64,000 nucleotides of DNA from Limnohabitans sp. Rim8 (GCA_945897795.1 CAMDFT010000006.1:1-64000); one strand, 5' to 3'. Positions 33,004 through 44,535 are shown, counted from the first letter of the stretch. Translations and numbers: made by a program. The notes: generated by a model from the sequence alone, not told the origin.

Positions 33004-34010
33004 TTAGCTGATCGTGGGCAAGGGGTAAAGAGCCTGGCCGCTGTCGGATACCCGGTGGCAGGCCACATGGTGACCGGGCAGCACTTCACGCAAGGGCGGG
33101 GGTGAGGCGCGGCACGCGTCTTCGGCAAAGGGGCAGCGGCTGGCAAAACGGCAGCCACTGGGCACATTGAGCGGGCTGGGTGGATCGCCTTGCAGGCGAA
33201 TGCGCAGTTTGCGTTTTTGGCCGCGAGCATCCATGGAAGGGGCGGCCGACCACAGAGCCAGTGTGTAGGGGTGCAGGGGGTGGGCAAACAGGTCTTCGCG
33301 GGGTGCGCGTTCGACGAATTGTCCCAGGTACATGACCGCGATGTCATCGCACATGTGGCGGATGACGCCCAGGTCGTGCGAGATGAACAGGTAAGTCAGA
33401 CCCAGCTCTTTTTGCAGCCTCTGCATCAGATTCAGGATCTGTGCCTGAATGGCCACATCGAGTGCCGACACGGGTTCATCACAAACCAGCAGTTCGGGTC
33501 TACCGGCCAGGGCGCGGGCCAGGGCGATGCGCTGGCGCTGGCCACCAGAGAATTGGTGTGGGAACAACTGCATTTGCTCGGGGCGCAGACCGGCTTGCAT
33601 GAACAGCGTGCGCGCCAGGTCGTCGCGCTCGATGGGCATGCCTACATCCATCAAATCCAGTGCATCCCGAATCGCCTGACCGGCTCGCACCCTGGGGTTG
33701 AGCGAGGCAAACGGGTCCTGAAACACCATCTGAAAGCGCTTGCGCTGCAGCCGCAGGGCTTCGCCTTGCAGTGTGCTGATGGGGGCATCGCCCAGCACCA
33801 CATGGCCTGCAGTCACCGGGGCCAGGCGCATCACGGCCAGGGCGGTGGTGCTTTTACCCGAGCCACTTTCGCCCACGATGCCAAAGGTACGGCCGCGCTC
33901 GATCTCGAAGCTCACGCCATCCACCGCCTTGAGCACGGTTTTGGGCTTGAGAAAACCGCCCTTGAGGGGGTAATGCACTTGCAGATCACACACCTGCAAC
34001 AAGGTGTCAC

Positions 34011-34014
<4 letters not shown>
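33004..34014 (-). CDS. Oligopeptide-type ABC transporter ATP-binding protein (DppF/OppF-like)
   Basis: 336 residues: Walker [26 protein letters not shown]-loop, [15 protein letters not shown] signature, Walker [13 protein letters not shown], and the OppD/F C-terminal Cys cluster region ([15 protein letters not shown]). The ATG at 34014 overlaps the preceding gene by 4 bp. Powers import with the second ATPase. Confidence 0.93.
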
Positions 34015-35042
<1,028 letters not shown>

Positions 35043-35058
35043 GCGGGTGTCTTTGGGC

Positions 35059-35967
35059 TCAGCGCAAATGCATTTTGGGGTTCAGTGCATCGTTGAGGCC
35101 ATCGCCCACCAGACTGACCGACAACACCGTCAGGAAAATCGCAGCGCCAGGCAGCGTCACAGCCCACCAGCACTCCAGAATGTGGCGGCGGTTGGAGCCG
35201 ATCATCATGCCCCAGCTCATCACATTGGGGTCGGACAACCCCAGAAAGCTCAGGCCCGCTTCAAACAAGATGGCCACGCCCACCACCAAGGTGGCCGAGA
35301 CGATGAGTGGTGCCATGGCATTGGGCAGAATTTCGCGCCAGATCAGGCGCCAGTGGCCCGCGCCCATGGTGCGCGCCGCGTTGACGTATTCGAGCCCGCG
35401 CAGACGGATGAATTCGGCCCGTGTCAGGCGCGCTGTGCCGGTCCAGCTGACCATGCCGATGGCGCAGATGACCACGCCCAAGCTGGGCTGAAACAGCGTG
35501 ACGAGCACCATGGCAAACAGCAAGGCGGGCAGCACCTGGAAGAGTTCGGTCAGGCGCGAGAGCAAGACGTCAATCCACCCGCCGAAGTAGCCTGCCAGAG
35601 CACCCACAGAGATGCCAATCACCACCGTGATGGCGGCCGAGCTGACGCCCACCAGCAGCGTGGCGCGGCCACCGATCAGCATGCCCGCCACGATGTCGCG
35701 GCCCAGGTAGTCGCTGCCCAGCCAGTAGCGGGAGTCCACAAACGGTTCATGAAAAGGTGGCGCCACAATGCCAAACGGATCGACGGCATACCAAGCGGGG
35801 CCGACCAGCATGACGAGCATGATCAGGATGAGCGAGACCAGACCCAGCATGGCCGCCTTGTTGCCCCGGAACACGCGCCATGCTTCGCGCCAGGGCGACA
35901 AAGTGCTCACCGTTTTTTGCCCCGGTTGGTTAGGCACATCAGGTGTCAGGGTAGGAGCAGTCATCAT
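35059..35967 (-). CDS. Peptide-type ABC transporter permease (DppC-like)
   Basis: 302 residues, N-terminal OppC-type segment then about five to six helices. LGSDYLGRDIVAGMLIGGRATLLVG and the coupling loop YVNAARTMGAGHWRLIWREILPNAMAPLIV are diagnostic. The ATG at 35967 overlaps the dppB-like stop (ATGA); an adjacent second ATG at 35964 is equally possible. The track start at 36123 lies inside the upstream gene. Confidence 0.92.
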   Translation of the reverse strand: MMTAPTLTPDVPNQPGQKTVSTLSPWREAWRVFRGNKAAMLGLVSLILIMLVMLVGPAWYAVDPFGIVAPPFHEPFVDSRYWLGSDYLGRDIVAGMLIGGRATLLVGVSSAAITVVIGISVGALAGYFGGWIDVLLSRLTELFQVLPALLFAMVLVTLFQPSLGVVICAIGMVSWTGTARLTRAEFIRLRGLEYVNAARTMGAGHWRLIWREILPNAMAPLIVSATLVVGVAILFEAGLSFLGLSDPNVMSWGMMIGSNRRHILECWWAVTLPGAAIFLTVLSVSLVGDGLNDALNPKMHLR

Positions 35968-36941
35968 TTGCCACGCAATCGGGGGTCGATCCAGCGGTAG
36001 CTCAAATCGGTGAGCAGATTGGCTGTGATCACAAACAGAGACGAGAAAGTCAGCACGCCCAGCAAGGTCGGGTAGTCGCGTCCGAGGATGGCGTCCAATG
36101 CCAGCGTACCCAGACCAGGCCATGAAAAAACGGTTTCCACCAGCACTGCACCCGAAACCAGGTTGCCAAACTGCAAACCCGCTATGGTGACCAAAGGCAT
36201 CAGCGCATTGCGCAGGGCATGTTTAAAAACCACGACACCTTGGTGCAGGCCCTTGGCCTTGGCAGTTCGCACATAGTCCGAGCTCAGCACCTCCAGCATG
36301 CTGGCCCGGGCCAGACGGCTGTACTGGGCTAGATAGACCAGGGTCAGGGTGAGGGCGGGCAAGACGAGGTGGTGCAGCACATCCAGAGCGGCGGCCCATC
36401 CGGTGGCGCCGTAGTTGCGAACGTCGTACATGCCAGCGATGGGCATCACGGGCCAGACCTTGCCAAACAAGATCACCAGCAAAATACCCGTCCAAAACAC
36501 CGGCATGGCCAGTCCGGTGAGTGAAAAAACCGTCACCACTGCGCTGGAGAAGCTTTTGGGTTTGAGCGATGCAAACACCCCCAGTAAAGTGCCCACGACG
36601 ATGGCCACGAGCAGGGCTGTCAGCACCAGCAAGATGGTGGGGCCGATGCGCTCAGAGATCAAGCTGCTGACGGGTTTGTTGTAGGTGTAGGACATGCCCA
36701 GATCACCCCGCACGCTTTTGCCCAGATAGGTGATGAACTGCTCGGGCAAGGGCTTGTCCAGCCCATAGGCTTTCTTGATGCTGTCGATCACGGCCTGATC
36801 GCCACCGCCCATTTCGCCGGCAATGACGCTGGCCGGATCCCCGGGTGCGGCGTGAATGAGTGTGAAGTTGATGGCCAGCACCGCCACCATGAGACCGGCG
36901 GCCACAGCCAAGCGGCGCAATATCGTGAATAGGGTATTCAA
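35964..36941 (-). CDS. Peptide-type ABC transporter permease (DppB-like)
   Basis: 325 residues with six helices. GDPASVIAGEMGG, YGLDKPLPEQFITYL and the coupling loop YVRTAKAKGLHQGVVVFKHALRNALMPLVT are typical of DppB/GsiC. It follows the binding-protein gene after 88 bp. Confidence 0.93.
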   Translation of the reverse strand: MNTLFTILRRLAVAAGLMVAVLAINFTLIHAAPGDPASVIAGEMGGGDQAVIDSIKKAYGLDKPLPEQFITYLGKSVRGDLGMSYTYNKPVSSLISERIGPTILLVLTALLVAIVVGTLLGVFASLKPKSFSSAVVTVFSLTGLAMPVFWTGILLVILFGKVWPVMPIAGMYDVRNYGATGWAAALDVLHHLVLPALTLTLVYLAQYSRLARASMLEVLSSDYVRTAKAKGLHQGVVVFKHALRNALMPLVTIAGLQFGNLVSGAVLVETVFSWPGLGTLALDAILGRDYPTLLGVLTFSSLFVITANLLTDLSYRWIDPRLRGK

Positions 36942-37029
36942 TGCGCTGCTTTCGGCGAGTGGCAGGGTGCAGAGGGTTCAAACAGGACCATGCACGCTGC
37001 CCTTGTCAATGGAAGATGGCCAGGGGCCA

Positions 37030-38619
37030 TCAGCCTTTGATGCTGGTGTCGGTGATGCCATCGACCAGACCCCAGATGCCAGCCGGGCGGTTTTGCACTT
37101 TGGCGTTGAAGGCCATGTTGAAGTTGAACTCCAACAAGAAGGCCACCGGGCACTCGTCCACGACGATCTTTTGCATTTGCGAGTACATGGCCTTGCGTTT
37201 GGCCATGACCGACTCTTTGCCTGCAGAGGCCAGCAGTTCGTCCACCTTGGGGTTGGTGTAGTTTTGCGTGTTGGACCAGATGATGCCCGGCTTGATGTTG
37301 GAGCTCAACCACGTGCGGTGCACGCCGATCACCGGGTCACCCCAGTTCCAGACCGAATCGACCGTCATGTCGAACTGGTGTGAAGAGATGCGACGCGCCC
37401 AAGTCGGAAAGTCGGGCGAGTTGCGCACATTGACCTCAATGCCGACCTTGCCCAAGGCGACCTTGGTGTATTCCTGAATCACTTTGCCCTCGGTTGCACC
37501 GGGGATGTAGTCCAAGTCCAGGGTGAGCCGTGTGCCGTTGGCACCGGGTTTGTAGCCCGCATCGTCAAGCAGCTTGGCCGCCTTTTGCAAATTCATGTCG
37601 TACTTTTCGACTTGAGGCTCGTAGTAGGGGCTGCCCGACGCAATCGGGCCAGTGGAGCGGCCATGCACCTTGCCCAGCAGGGTGTCGGTCAGGTACTTTT
37701 TGTCCAGCGCAAAGTTGATGGCCTGGCGCACCCGCTTGTCGCTGAGCTTGGGGCTCTTGGTGTTGAAGGCCAGCCAAATCAGCGGGCCAATGGCCGGAGC
37801 CATGCGGGTCACAGAGACGTTGGTATTTTTCTTGGCCCGTTCAATCAGCCCGGCATCGGTCAATTCGGAATGGACGTCGATTTCACCGCGTTCGAAGGCC
37901 AGCATCATGCTGGAGGAGTCCTTGAATTCGCGCACGATGATGCGGTCCAGCTTGGGTGCGCCTTTGAGGAAAAATTTGTCGAAGCGTTCCATCACGATGA
38001 ATTCACCCGGCTTGAATTCCACCAACTTGAAGGGGCCAGAGCCCACCGGGTTGGCGTTGCGGGGGTGGACCTTGACATCGGTGCCATCGCCAAAAATGTG
38101 CTTGGGGATGATGGGCGTGAGCGATGTGGACATGGCCAGCAGAAGCGCCGGATGGGGTTCGGACAGGCGCACCACAGCGGTGTGCGGGTCAGAAACGGTG
38201 ACCGCATTGACCGGGCCATACATGGTCTTGAAGGGGTGGTTGTCGCGGATGGTCTCGATGGAGAATTTCACGTCTTCTGCGGTGATGGGCTTGCCATCGT
38301 GAAAAACAGCATCTTTGCGCAAGTACAGGGTGACACTGCGGTTGTCGGGCGACAAATCCCAGCGCTCGGCCAAATAGGGCTGTGGCTTCCAGTTGGCATC
38401 CATGCGGATGGGTGAGGCAAACAACTGGGCAGAGGGCATCATGGTGGCGATACCGCTTTGCACGGCGGCATTCAGGTGCCGAGGTTTTTGTGTGGTGCCA
38501 ATCACCACCACACCGCCCTTGGCCGCTTGAGCCAACGCATGCAGCGGAATACCCATGAGGCTGGTGGCAGAGCCTGCAGCAGCCAGTTTAAGAAAATCTC
38601 GTTTGCCAAAGTTTTGCAT
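37030..38619 (-). CDS. Peptide/nickel-type ABC transporter substrate-binding protein
   Basis: 529 residues, SBP_bac_5 family. The ATG at 38619 has AGGAG six bases upstream. Twin-arginine-like leader QNFGKRDFLKLAAAGSATSLMGIPLHALAQ, then YLAERWDLSPDNRSVTLYLRKDAVFHDGKPITAEDVKFSI, the family signature. Likely a periplasmic receptor for a peptide or other amide-type compound; the amidohydrolase at the end of the operon may act on the ligand. No purine or nickel-specific features seen. Confidence 0.92.
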   Translation of the reverse strand: MQNFGKRDFLKLAAAGSATSLMGIPLHALAQAAKGGVVVIGTTQKPRHLNAAVQSGIATMMPSAQLFASPIRMDANWKPQPYLAERWDLSPDNRSVTLYLRKDAVFHDGKPITAEDVKFSIETIRDNHPFKTMYGPVNAVTVSDPHTAVVRLSEPHPALLLAMSTSLTPIIPKHIFGDGTDVKVHPRNANPVGSGPFKLVEFKPGEFIVMERFDKFFLKGAPKLDRIIVREFKDSSSMMLAFERGEIDVHSELTDAGLIERAKKNTNVSVTRMAPAIGPLIWLAFNTKSPKLSDKRVRQAINFALDKKYLTDTLLGKVHGRSTGPIASGSPYYEPQVEKYDMNLQKAAKLLDDAGYKPGANGTRLTLDLDYIPGATEGKVIQEYTKVALGKVGIEVNVRNSPDFPTWARRISSHQFDMTVDSVWNWGDPVIGVHRTWLSSNIKPGIIWSNTQNYTNPKVDELLASAGKESVMAKRKAMYSQMQKIVVDECPVAFLLEFNFNMAFNAKVQNRPAGIWGLVDGITDTSIKG

Positions 38620-38918
38620 GCATTGCTCCTGATCGGTTGGATGATTTTTGCTTCTCGAAGCGACAAGCTCATTCAATCAGAAAGATATCAAAATGCAAGT
38701 GGTTCAGAGAGATCCACAGTGGTGAAAAGCATAGGGCCAGCACTATGGTTTTCACCTAGAGGGCCAAGCCAAATCCGCGCACTCTTGGATGCCTATTGAG
38801 GCTGAACTGGGACGGCTTGTCGGGGCTGAAGCCACCGACCTGCGGGTGAATGTTTTGTAAATCGGGCTAAAAAAAAGGGCAGCCACTGGCTCCCCTTGTT
38901 GCAACTCCTGTGATGCGG
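38620..38918. other. Intergenic region with a gene-end remnant and the guaC terminator
   Basis: No gene is supported. The plus strand ends in an open frame reading VGAEATDLRVNVL followed by TAA at 38860, with no usable start. A diverged copy of its DNA recurs at 41580-41604. The guaC terminator occupies 38867-38895. Confidence 0.5.
38867..38895 (-). terminator. guaC terminator
   Basis: On the minus strand GGGGAGCC-AGT-GGCTGCCC followed by a run of eight T, 24 bp after the guaC stop. One internal G-G mismatch in the stem. Confidence 0.75.
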
Positions 38919-39896
38919 TCACATCAACAGGTGTTCACCTGCGTTGTCACCGCCCAGGGTGACATAGTTCACCTTGCGGATGTCCATCAGTTTGGTGCCG
39001 CCGGAATAACTGATCGAGCTTTGCACGTCTTGCTCCATCTCGATGAGTGTGTTGGCCAGCTTGCCCTTGATCGGCTCCAAAATGCGCTTGCCTTCCACGT
39101 GCTTGTACTCGCCCTTGTTGAAGTCGCTGGCCGAGCCGTAGTATTCCTTGAACATCTCGCCATCGACCTCGACGGTCTTGCCGGGTGACTCTTCGTGGCC
39201 CGCAAAGAGCGAGCCGATCATGACCATGCTCGCGCCAAAGCGCACGCTCTTGGCGATGTCGCCGTGGCTGCGAATGCCGCCGTCGGCAATGATGGGCTTG
39301 GTCGCCACACGGGCGCACCACTTGAGCGCCGACAACTGCCAGCCGCCGGTGCCAAAACCGGTCTTGAGCTTGGTGATGCACACCTTGCCGGGGCCCACGC
39401 CCACTTTGGTGGCATCAGCGCCCCAGTTTTCCAGATCGATCACGGCTTCGGGCGTGGCCACGTTGCCGGCGATCACAAAGCTCGTGGGCAGCTTGCCTTT
39501 GATGTAACCGATCATGTCGCGCACGCTGTCGGCATGGCCGTGGGCGATGTCGATGGTGATGTACTCGGGCACCAGGTTTTCAGCCGCCAGTTGGTCCACC
39601 GTGGCACGGTCGGGGGCTTTGACGCCCAGCGAGATCGAGGCGTAAACACCTTTGCCATGCATGTCGCGCACGAACTGGACGTTGTCCAGGTCAAAGCGGT
39701 GCATGACGTAGAAGTAATCGTTTTGCGCCATCCACAGGCAGATCTTTTCGTCGATCACCGTTTTCATGTTGGCGGGCACCACCGGCAAGCGGAAGGTGCG
39801 GCTGCCTAGCGTGACGCTCGCGTCGCACTCGGAGCGGCTTTCCACGCGGCACTTGCGTGGCAAAAGCAGGATGTTGTCGTAGTCAAAAATTTCCAT
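38919..39896 (-). CDS. guaC: GMP reductase
   Basis: 325 residues from the ATG at 39896 ([25 protein letters not shown]), the usual length of short GuaC. NADPH-dependent reductive deamination of GMP to IMP in purine salvage. The catalytic Cys lies in [22 protein letters not shown]; phosphate-binding [38 protein letters not shown] follows. IMP dehydrogenase is excluded by the absence of a CBS insert and by the GuaC-type N-terminus. Monocistronic, between two terminators. Confidence 0.94.
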   Translation of the reverse strand: MEIFDYDNILLLPRKCRVESRSECDASVTLGSRTFRLPVVPANMKTVIDEKICLWMAQNDYFYVMHRFDLDNVQFVRDMHGKGVYASISLGVKAPDRATVDQLAAENLVPEYITIDIAHGHADSVRDMIGYIKGKLPTSFVIAGNVATPEAVIDLENWGADATKVGVGPGKVCITKLKTGFGTGGWQLSALKWCARVATKPIIADGGIRSHGDIAKSVRFGASMVMIGSLFAGHEESPGKTVEVDGEMFKEYYGSASDFNKGEYKHVEGKRILEPIKGKLANTLIEMEQDVQSSISYSGGTKLMDIRKVNYVTLGGDNAGEHLLM

Positions 39897-39998
39897 GAGA
39901 AAACCAAGCTCCAAAAAAGGATTCGTTGAAAGAACGAGTGAGCGCTTGGCCTGGCCGGTTTCTTGGCCCCTGAAATGAACCCGTTGCAGGCTCAGGGC

Positions 39999-40031
39999 AA
40001 AAAAAACCGGGCGCAAGAATCTTGGGCCCGG
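39999..40031 (-). terminator. Strong intrinsic terminator upstream of guaC
   Basis: Minus strand CCGGGC-CCAAG-ATT-CTTG-C-GCCCGG followed by eight T. It lies 81 bp after the MFS gene and ~100 bp before guaC. Most simply it ends the MFS transcript. If guaC were transcribed through it, it would act as an attenuator, but no alternative fold was worked out. Confidence 0.85.
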
Positions 40032-40111
40032 TGGCTGATTCTACCCGTTTCAATTTGCCGGATTTTTCCTCAACCAGCCAGCCAGCCATTGGCCCGGCCG
40101 GCAGTCGATTT

Positions 40112-41353
40112 TCAGTCGGAAAGAGGCTGCTGCGGCTTGGTAGCCAGCATGAAGGACAGCGAGCCCAGTGCCGCCAGCAAGGCCAATAGGCTAAAGCCCA
40201 GCTGGTAATCGCCCGTCAGGTCGGCCAGCACCCCGGCAATCATGGGGCCAGCAATTTGGCCCAGCGCAATGATCGCCGCCGACAGCCCCAGGATCAGGCC
40301 AATGGCGTTGCGGCCGAAATAATCGGCGCGGATGGCCTGCATGAAAGGGCCGCGCAAGCCCCATGCGATGCCATGGAACACCCCGAACGCCACCAGCATG
40401 GCCATGCTGGTGGCATAGGTCAGGCACAGCATGCCAATGCCGTGGGCCAGCATGCACAGGGCGGCGACCTTTCTTTTGTCGAACCAGTCACCCATGGTGG
40501 CGCCCATCAGCACCCCGGCCAGTTGGCCAAAGGTCATGATCAGGATCACCCAGCTGGCGGTGGCCACCGAATAGCCCAAGCCTTCTTTCATGTGGGTGAT
40601 GGCATGCACATTCACGGCCGAAACCACCAGCAGGGCCAAGCCGTGGCCAATCGCCAGCATCCAGAAGGCGCGGGTACGCAAGGCTTGACCGACGGTGAAC
40701 TCGATCTGGGGAGGAGATGCTGTTTGGCCTTCGCGCTCGGTCGCCGCGCGCATGGCGGGGTCGATGCCGTCGATGTGCTCGCCATGGTCTTCGGGTCGTC
40801 TTCGGATCATGCCGGCCATCGGCAGGCCCGTCAGCAAAACCAGCACGCCCGATCCGGCCGCCGTGGCACGCCAGCCCCAATGCTGCATGGACCACGCCAT
40901 CAGCGGCACCACCAGCCCGCCCATGGCCAGGCCCAGGCTCATGATGGACAGGGCGCGGGCGCGGAATTTCTCGAACCACTGCACCAAGGCCACCGACAGG
41001 GGAAAGTAGCCACCCAAGCTGGCCCCAATGGCCATCAATACTGAGCTGACATAAAAGGTGGTCACGCTGTCGACCTGACTGAGCAAGAGCAAACCTGCGC
41101 TGAACAGCACCATGCCCAAGCGGATCATTTTCTGAGGGCCTACCCGGTCCATCACCCAGCCCAAAACCGGGCCGATGATGGCCGCCTCGACCGATTGCAG
41201 GGCGGCAGCACCGGACAAAGTGGTTTTGCTCCAACCCATCTCGTCGGACAGGACCGCGATGTACAGGCCCAGCGCTTGGGTAAGGAAGGCGGCCAGCAGG
41301 AACTGGATGCCACAGGCGGCACCGACCATGCGCCAGCCGTAAAACACCTTCAC
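40112..41353 (-). CDS. Major facilitator superfamily transporter
   Basis: 413 residues with twelve hydrophobic segments in two halves and a hydrophilic central loop (RRRPEDHGEHIDGIDPAM). The loop-2 signature region is GWVMDRVGPQKMIRLGM; the second-half equivalent is GDWFDKRKVAALCML. Resembles the oxalate/formate-antiporter-like (OFA/MCT) type MFS group starting KVFYGWRMVGAACGIQFL. AGGAGG precedes the ATG. Substrate not predictable; no catabolic neighbour. Confidence 0.9.
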   Translation of the reverse strand: MKVFYGWRMVGAACGIQFLLAAFLTQALGLYIAVLSDEMGWSKTTLSGAAALQSVEAAIIGPVLGWVMDRVGPQKMIRLGMVLFSAGLLLLSQVDSVTTFYVSSVLMAIGASLGGYFPLSVALVQWFEKFRARALSIMSLGLAMGGLVVPLMAWSMQHWGWRATAAGSGVLVLLTGLPMAGMIRRRPEDHGEHIDGIDPAMRAATEREGQTASPPQIEFTVGQALRTRAFWMLAIGHGLALLVVSAVNVHAITHMKEGLGYSVATASWVILIMTFGQLAGVLMGATMGDWFDKRKVAALCMLAHGIGMLCLTYATSMAMLVAFGVFHGIAWGLRGPFMQAIRADYFGRNAIGLILGLSAAIIALGQIAGPMIAGVLADLTGDYQLGFSLLALLAALGSLSFMLATKPQQPLSD

Positions 41354-42082
41354 AAAGAGCCTCCTGTGTGCAAACCATGCGCTGGTCTAAGGAGGGTTCT
41401 TTGAATGGGGACTGGCCAAACTGGCGGTGTCATGGGGTGTGCTTTTACATGGAGCATGGCTTGCCTACATGTTGGCACGCCAGATGGAAGTGGCATGTCC
41501 CGCATTGGACCGACTGCGCGCTCTAACTTGTTCGTAGGCAGCAACAGAGTAGATAAGTTTCTACGCTGAAGCCAGCAGCGTCGGAGCTGAACCTACCGAC
41601 CTGCTTTTAAGGTGATGGATCAATAGACACCACAGGGACTCTGAATACTGGCCATTGCAGACAGTGGATTGAATTAGTCTTGCTTGGGCTTGGGTCGCAA
41701 GTCAATTTTTAAGCGGGGCGCATCATTTTGGGTTGCGGCAGGCCAATGGGCATGTTCGACGTTGGCAGAGGCGACCATGCCCAGTTGTGGAGAGCCGCAA
41801 TCGAAGGAGCCTGTGGCGCTGGGCTTGTACATGTAGCACGCCAGGCGGCTCATGAGCTGCGAGATAAATTGGCGAAGCATGTGAAGGCCTTTGGGGATGA
41901 AAATCAGTCAATTAACGACACATACAGTATGGTGCTTTTAATCCCTGTTGGCTTTATGGAAAACCCTTGACTTTCATGGTGTTTCAGTCATTTTGAGCGG
42001 TCAATCCATGGCGATCCGGCAGAGGCTAGTGCATGCGCAGTGCAGGCCCGGACATGCGGTGCAGCTTCTACAATCCTTGAAT
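41354..42082. other. 729-bp intergenic region, no supported gene
   Basis: Short ORFs on both strands (41728-41970 +, 41674-41880 -) overlap each other, lack a recognisable domain and have no good ribosome site. At 41580-41615 the frame VGAEPTDLLLR plus stop repeats the gene-end remnant seen at 38819-38860 (22 of 25 bases for the first 25). The stretch 41880-42000 is less GC-rich than its surroundings. It looks like decayed DNA between MFS and uvrD. Confidence 0.5.
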
Positions 42083-44509
42083 ATGCTGTCAGACACCTCC
42101 CAGAACACTTCTTCCCCCTTGCTCGCCCAGCTCAACGAAGAGCAGCTCCGAGCCGTGGCTTTGCCGTCAGAGCATGCGTTGATCCTGGCTGGGGCGGGCT
42201 CTGGCAAAACCCGGGTGCTGACCACGCGCATTGCCTGGTTGCTGCAGACTTCGCAGGTCTCGCCCGGTGGCATTTTGGCCGTCACTTTCACCAACAAAGC
42301 CGCCAAAGAGATGAAGCTGCGTTTGCAGTCCATGCTGCCGGTGAACGTGAATGCCATGTGGATTGGCACATTTCACGGCCTGTGCAACCGCTTTTTGCGG
42401 GCGCATTACCAGCTGGCGGGGCTGCCGCAGACTTTTCAAATCTTGGACACGCAAGACCAGCTGTCGGCGGTCAAGCGCTTGTGCAAGCAGTTCAATGTGG
42501 ACGAAGACCGCTTTCCGCCCAAGCAGGTGCAATATTTCATTTCGGGTTGCAAAGAAGACGGCCAACGCCCCGGTGATGTGCCGGTGCGCGACGACGAGAC
42601 CCGCCGCAAGGTGGAGCTGTACCAGCTGTACGAAGAGCAATGCCAGCGCGAGGGCGTGGTGGACTTTGGCGAGCTGATGCTGCGCGCGTATGAATTGCTG
42701 CGCGACAACGTGCATGTGCGCGAGCATTACCGCCGCCGCTTTCGCCATATTTTGGTGGACGAGTTTCAGGACACCAACAAGCTGCAATACGCCTGGCTCA
42801 AACAGTTGGCGGGTTTGCCGGGTGAGGGGGCTCATGACGGCGGTGGGTGCGCCATCTTGGCCGTGGGCGACGACGACCAGAGCATCTACGCCTTCCGGGG
42901 TGCGCGCGTAGGCAACATGGCCGACTTTGTGCGCGAGTTTCAGGTGCAGCACCAGATCAAGTTAGAGCAAAACTACCGCAGCTACAGCAATATCCTCGAC
43001 TCGGCCAACCACCTGATCAGCCACAACAAAACCCGGCTGGGCAAAACCCTCCGCACCGATCAGGGCGCGGGCGAACCCGTGCGGGTGGTGGAGTCGCCGT
43101 CTGACTTTGCCGAGGCGCAATGGCTGGTAGAAGAGCTGCGCCAGTTGGTCAAACAAGACGGTTTTGAGCGCAAGGAAGTGGCGCTGCTGTACCGCAGCAA
43201 CGCCCAAAGCCGGGTGCTCGAAACCGCGCTGTTCAACGCCGGGTTTCCGTACCGCGTGTACGGCGGTTTGCGCTTTTTTGAACGCGCCGAGATCAAGCAC
43301 GCGCTGGCCTATTTGCGCCTGATGGAGAACCCCAACGACGACACCAGCTTTTTGCGGGTGGTCAACTTTCCGCCGCGCGGCATCGGGGCGCGCAGCATCG
43401 AGCAATTGCAAGACGCAGCGCGTGCCGCAGGCTGTTCGCTGCACGATGCGGTGAGCGCCACCACCGGCAAGGCCGGGGCCAATCTGGCCGCCTTTGTGGC
43501 CATGGTCGATGTGCTGCGCGAACAGACCGAGGGCATGACCTTGCGCGAGATCATTGACTTGGTGCTGGACAAGACCGGACTGGTCAACCACTACCGCGCC
43601 GAAAAAGAAGGCGCCGACCGGGTGGAGAACTTGGAAGAACTGGTCAACGCTGCCGAGAGCTTTGTGACGCAAGAAGGCTTTGGCCGCAGCGCGGTGGCGA
43701 TGCCGCAAGGCTTGTCGCAAAGCCCGGCCAGCCAGGGCTTGAGCGCTGCGCCTGCATCAGACTTGGGCACGATCGATGAGTTCAGCGAAGACGGCGTGAT
43801 CATGAGCCCCTTGGCCGCCTTCCTCACCCACGCATCGCTGGAGGCGGGCGACAACCAAGCCCAAGCGGGCGAAGACGCGGTGCAGTTGATGACGGTGCAC
43901 GCCAGCAAGGGCTTGGAGTTTGACGCGGTGTTCATCACGGGCCTAGAGGAAGGTCTGTTCCCCCATGAAAATGCCATGAACGACTTTGACGGCTTGGAAG
44001 AAGAACGCCGACTCATGTACGTTGCCATCACCCGCGCCCGCAAGCGTTTGTATTTGAGCCATTCGCAAACCCGCATGTTGCACGGCCAGACCCGCTACAA
44101 CCTGAAAAGCCGCTTTCTGGAAGAGTTGCCCGAGGAGTGCCTGAAGTGGATCACGCCCAAAAGCGCCGGGTTTTCGAACCTGGGCAGCGCGGGCGGTGGG
44201 GGCGGTCATGGCACTGGGGCTTCGGGTGGCGGCTGGCCGCAAACCCCAGCCTTCAACCGCCATGCTCGTCCGGCCTGGGGCCAAAGCAGTCTGAGCACCG
44301 AAACCTACAAAAGCCCGCCCGTGCCGGTGCAAAAAGCCGAGCCCGAGCACGGCATTAGCGCAGGTAAAAATGTGTTTCACGCCAAGTTTGGTGAGGGTAA
44401 AGTACTGGCCGTTGAAGGCATGGGTGCCGATGCCCGCGCCCAGGTCAACTTTCCGCGTCATGGCATCAAATGGCTGGCGCTGAGCGTGGCCAAACTCACG
44501 GTGGTTTAA
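42083..44509 (+). CDS. uvrD: UvrD/PcrA-type ATP-dependent DNA helicase
   Basis: 808 residues, SF1A helicase acting in excision repair and mismatch repair. Motifs in order: Q-motif LNEEQLRAV, Walker A AGAGSGKTRVLTTRIAWLL, Ia TFTNKAAKEMK, II VDEFQDTNKLQY, III GDDDQSIYAFRGA, IV RSNAQSRVLE, V TVHASKGLEFDAVF, VI VAITRARKRLYL. The C-terminal Tudor-like segment HAKFGEGKVLAVEGMG supports UvrD/PcrA over Rep. The ATG at 42083 (MLSDTSQNTSS) is preferred over the track start at 41948, which adds 45 unrelated residues. Confidence 0.95.
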   Translation: MLSDTSQNTSSPLLAQLNEEQLRAVALPSEHALILAGAGSGKTRVLTTRIAWLLQTSQVSPGGILAVTFTNKAAKEMKLRLQSMLPVNVNAMWIGTFHGLCNRFLRAHYQLAGLPQTFQILDTQDQLSAVKRLCKQFNVDEDRFPPKQVQYFISGCKEDGQRPGDVPVRDDETRRKVELYQLYEEQCQREGVVDFGELMLRAYELLRDNVHVREHYRRRFRHILVDEFQDTNKLQYAWLKQLAGLPGEGAHDGGGCAILAVGDDDQSIYAFRGARVGNMADFVREFQVQHQIKLEQNYRSYSNILDSANHLISHNKTRLGKTLRTDQGAGEPVRVVESPSDFAEAQWLVEELRQLVKQDGFERKEVALLYRSNAQSRVLETALFNAGFPYRVYGGLRFFERAEIKHALAYLRLMENPNDDTSFLRVVNFPPRGIGARSIEQLQDAARAAGCSLHDAVSATTGKAGANLAAFVAMVDVLREQTEGMTLREIIDLVLDKTGLVNHYRAEKEGADRVENLEELVNAAESFVTQEGFGRSAVAMPQGLSQSPASQGLSAAPASDLGTIDEFSEDGVIMSPLAAFLTHASLEAGDNQAQAGEDAVQLMTVHASKGLEFDAVFITGLEEGLFPHENAMNDFDGLEEERRLMYVAITRARKRLYLSHSQTRMLHGQTRYNLKSRFLEELPEECLKWITPKSAGFSNLGSAGGGGGHGTGASGGGWPQTPAFNRHARPAWGQSSLSTETYKSPPVPVQKAEPEHGISAGKNVFHAKFGEGKVLAVEGMGADARAQVNFPRHGIKWLALSVAKLTVV

Positions 44510-44535
44510 ACCCTATTCCTGTTCTGAAAGTCCCC

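Noticed and set aside
39897-40031. Purine riboswitch or attenuator for guaC
   Set aside because: The hairpin is adequately explained as the MFS terminator; no purine-aptamer core or alternative antiterminator was found by eye.
41674-41970. Small ORFs on both strands in the MFS-uvrD gap
   Set aside because: They overlap each other and lack ribosome sites or recognisable motifs; neither can be preferred.
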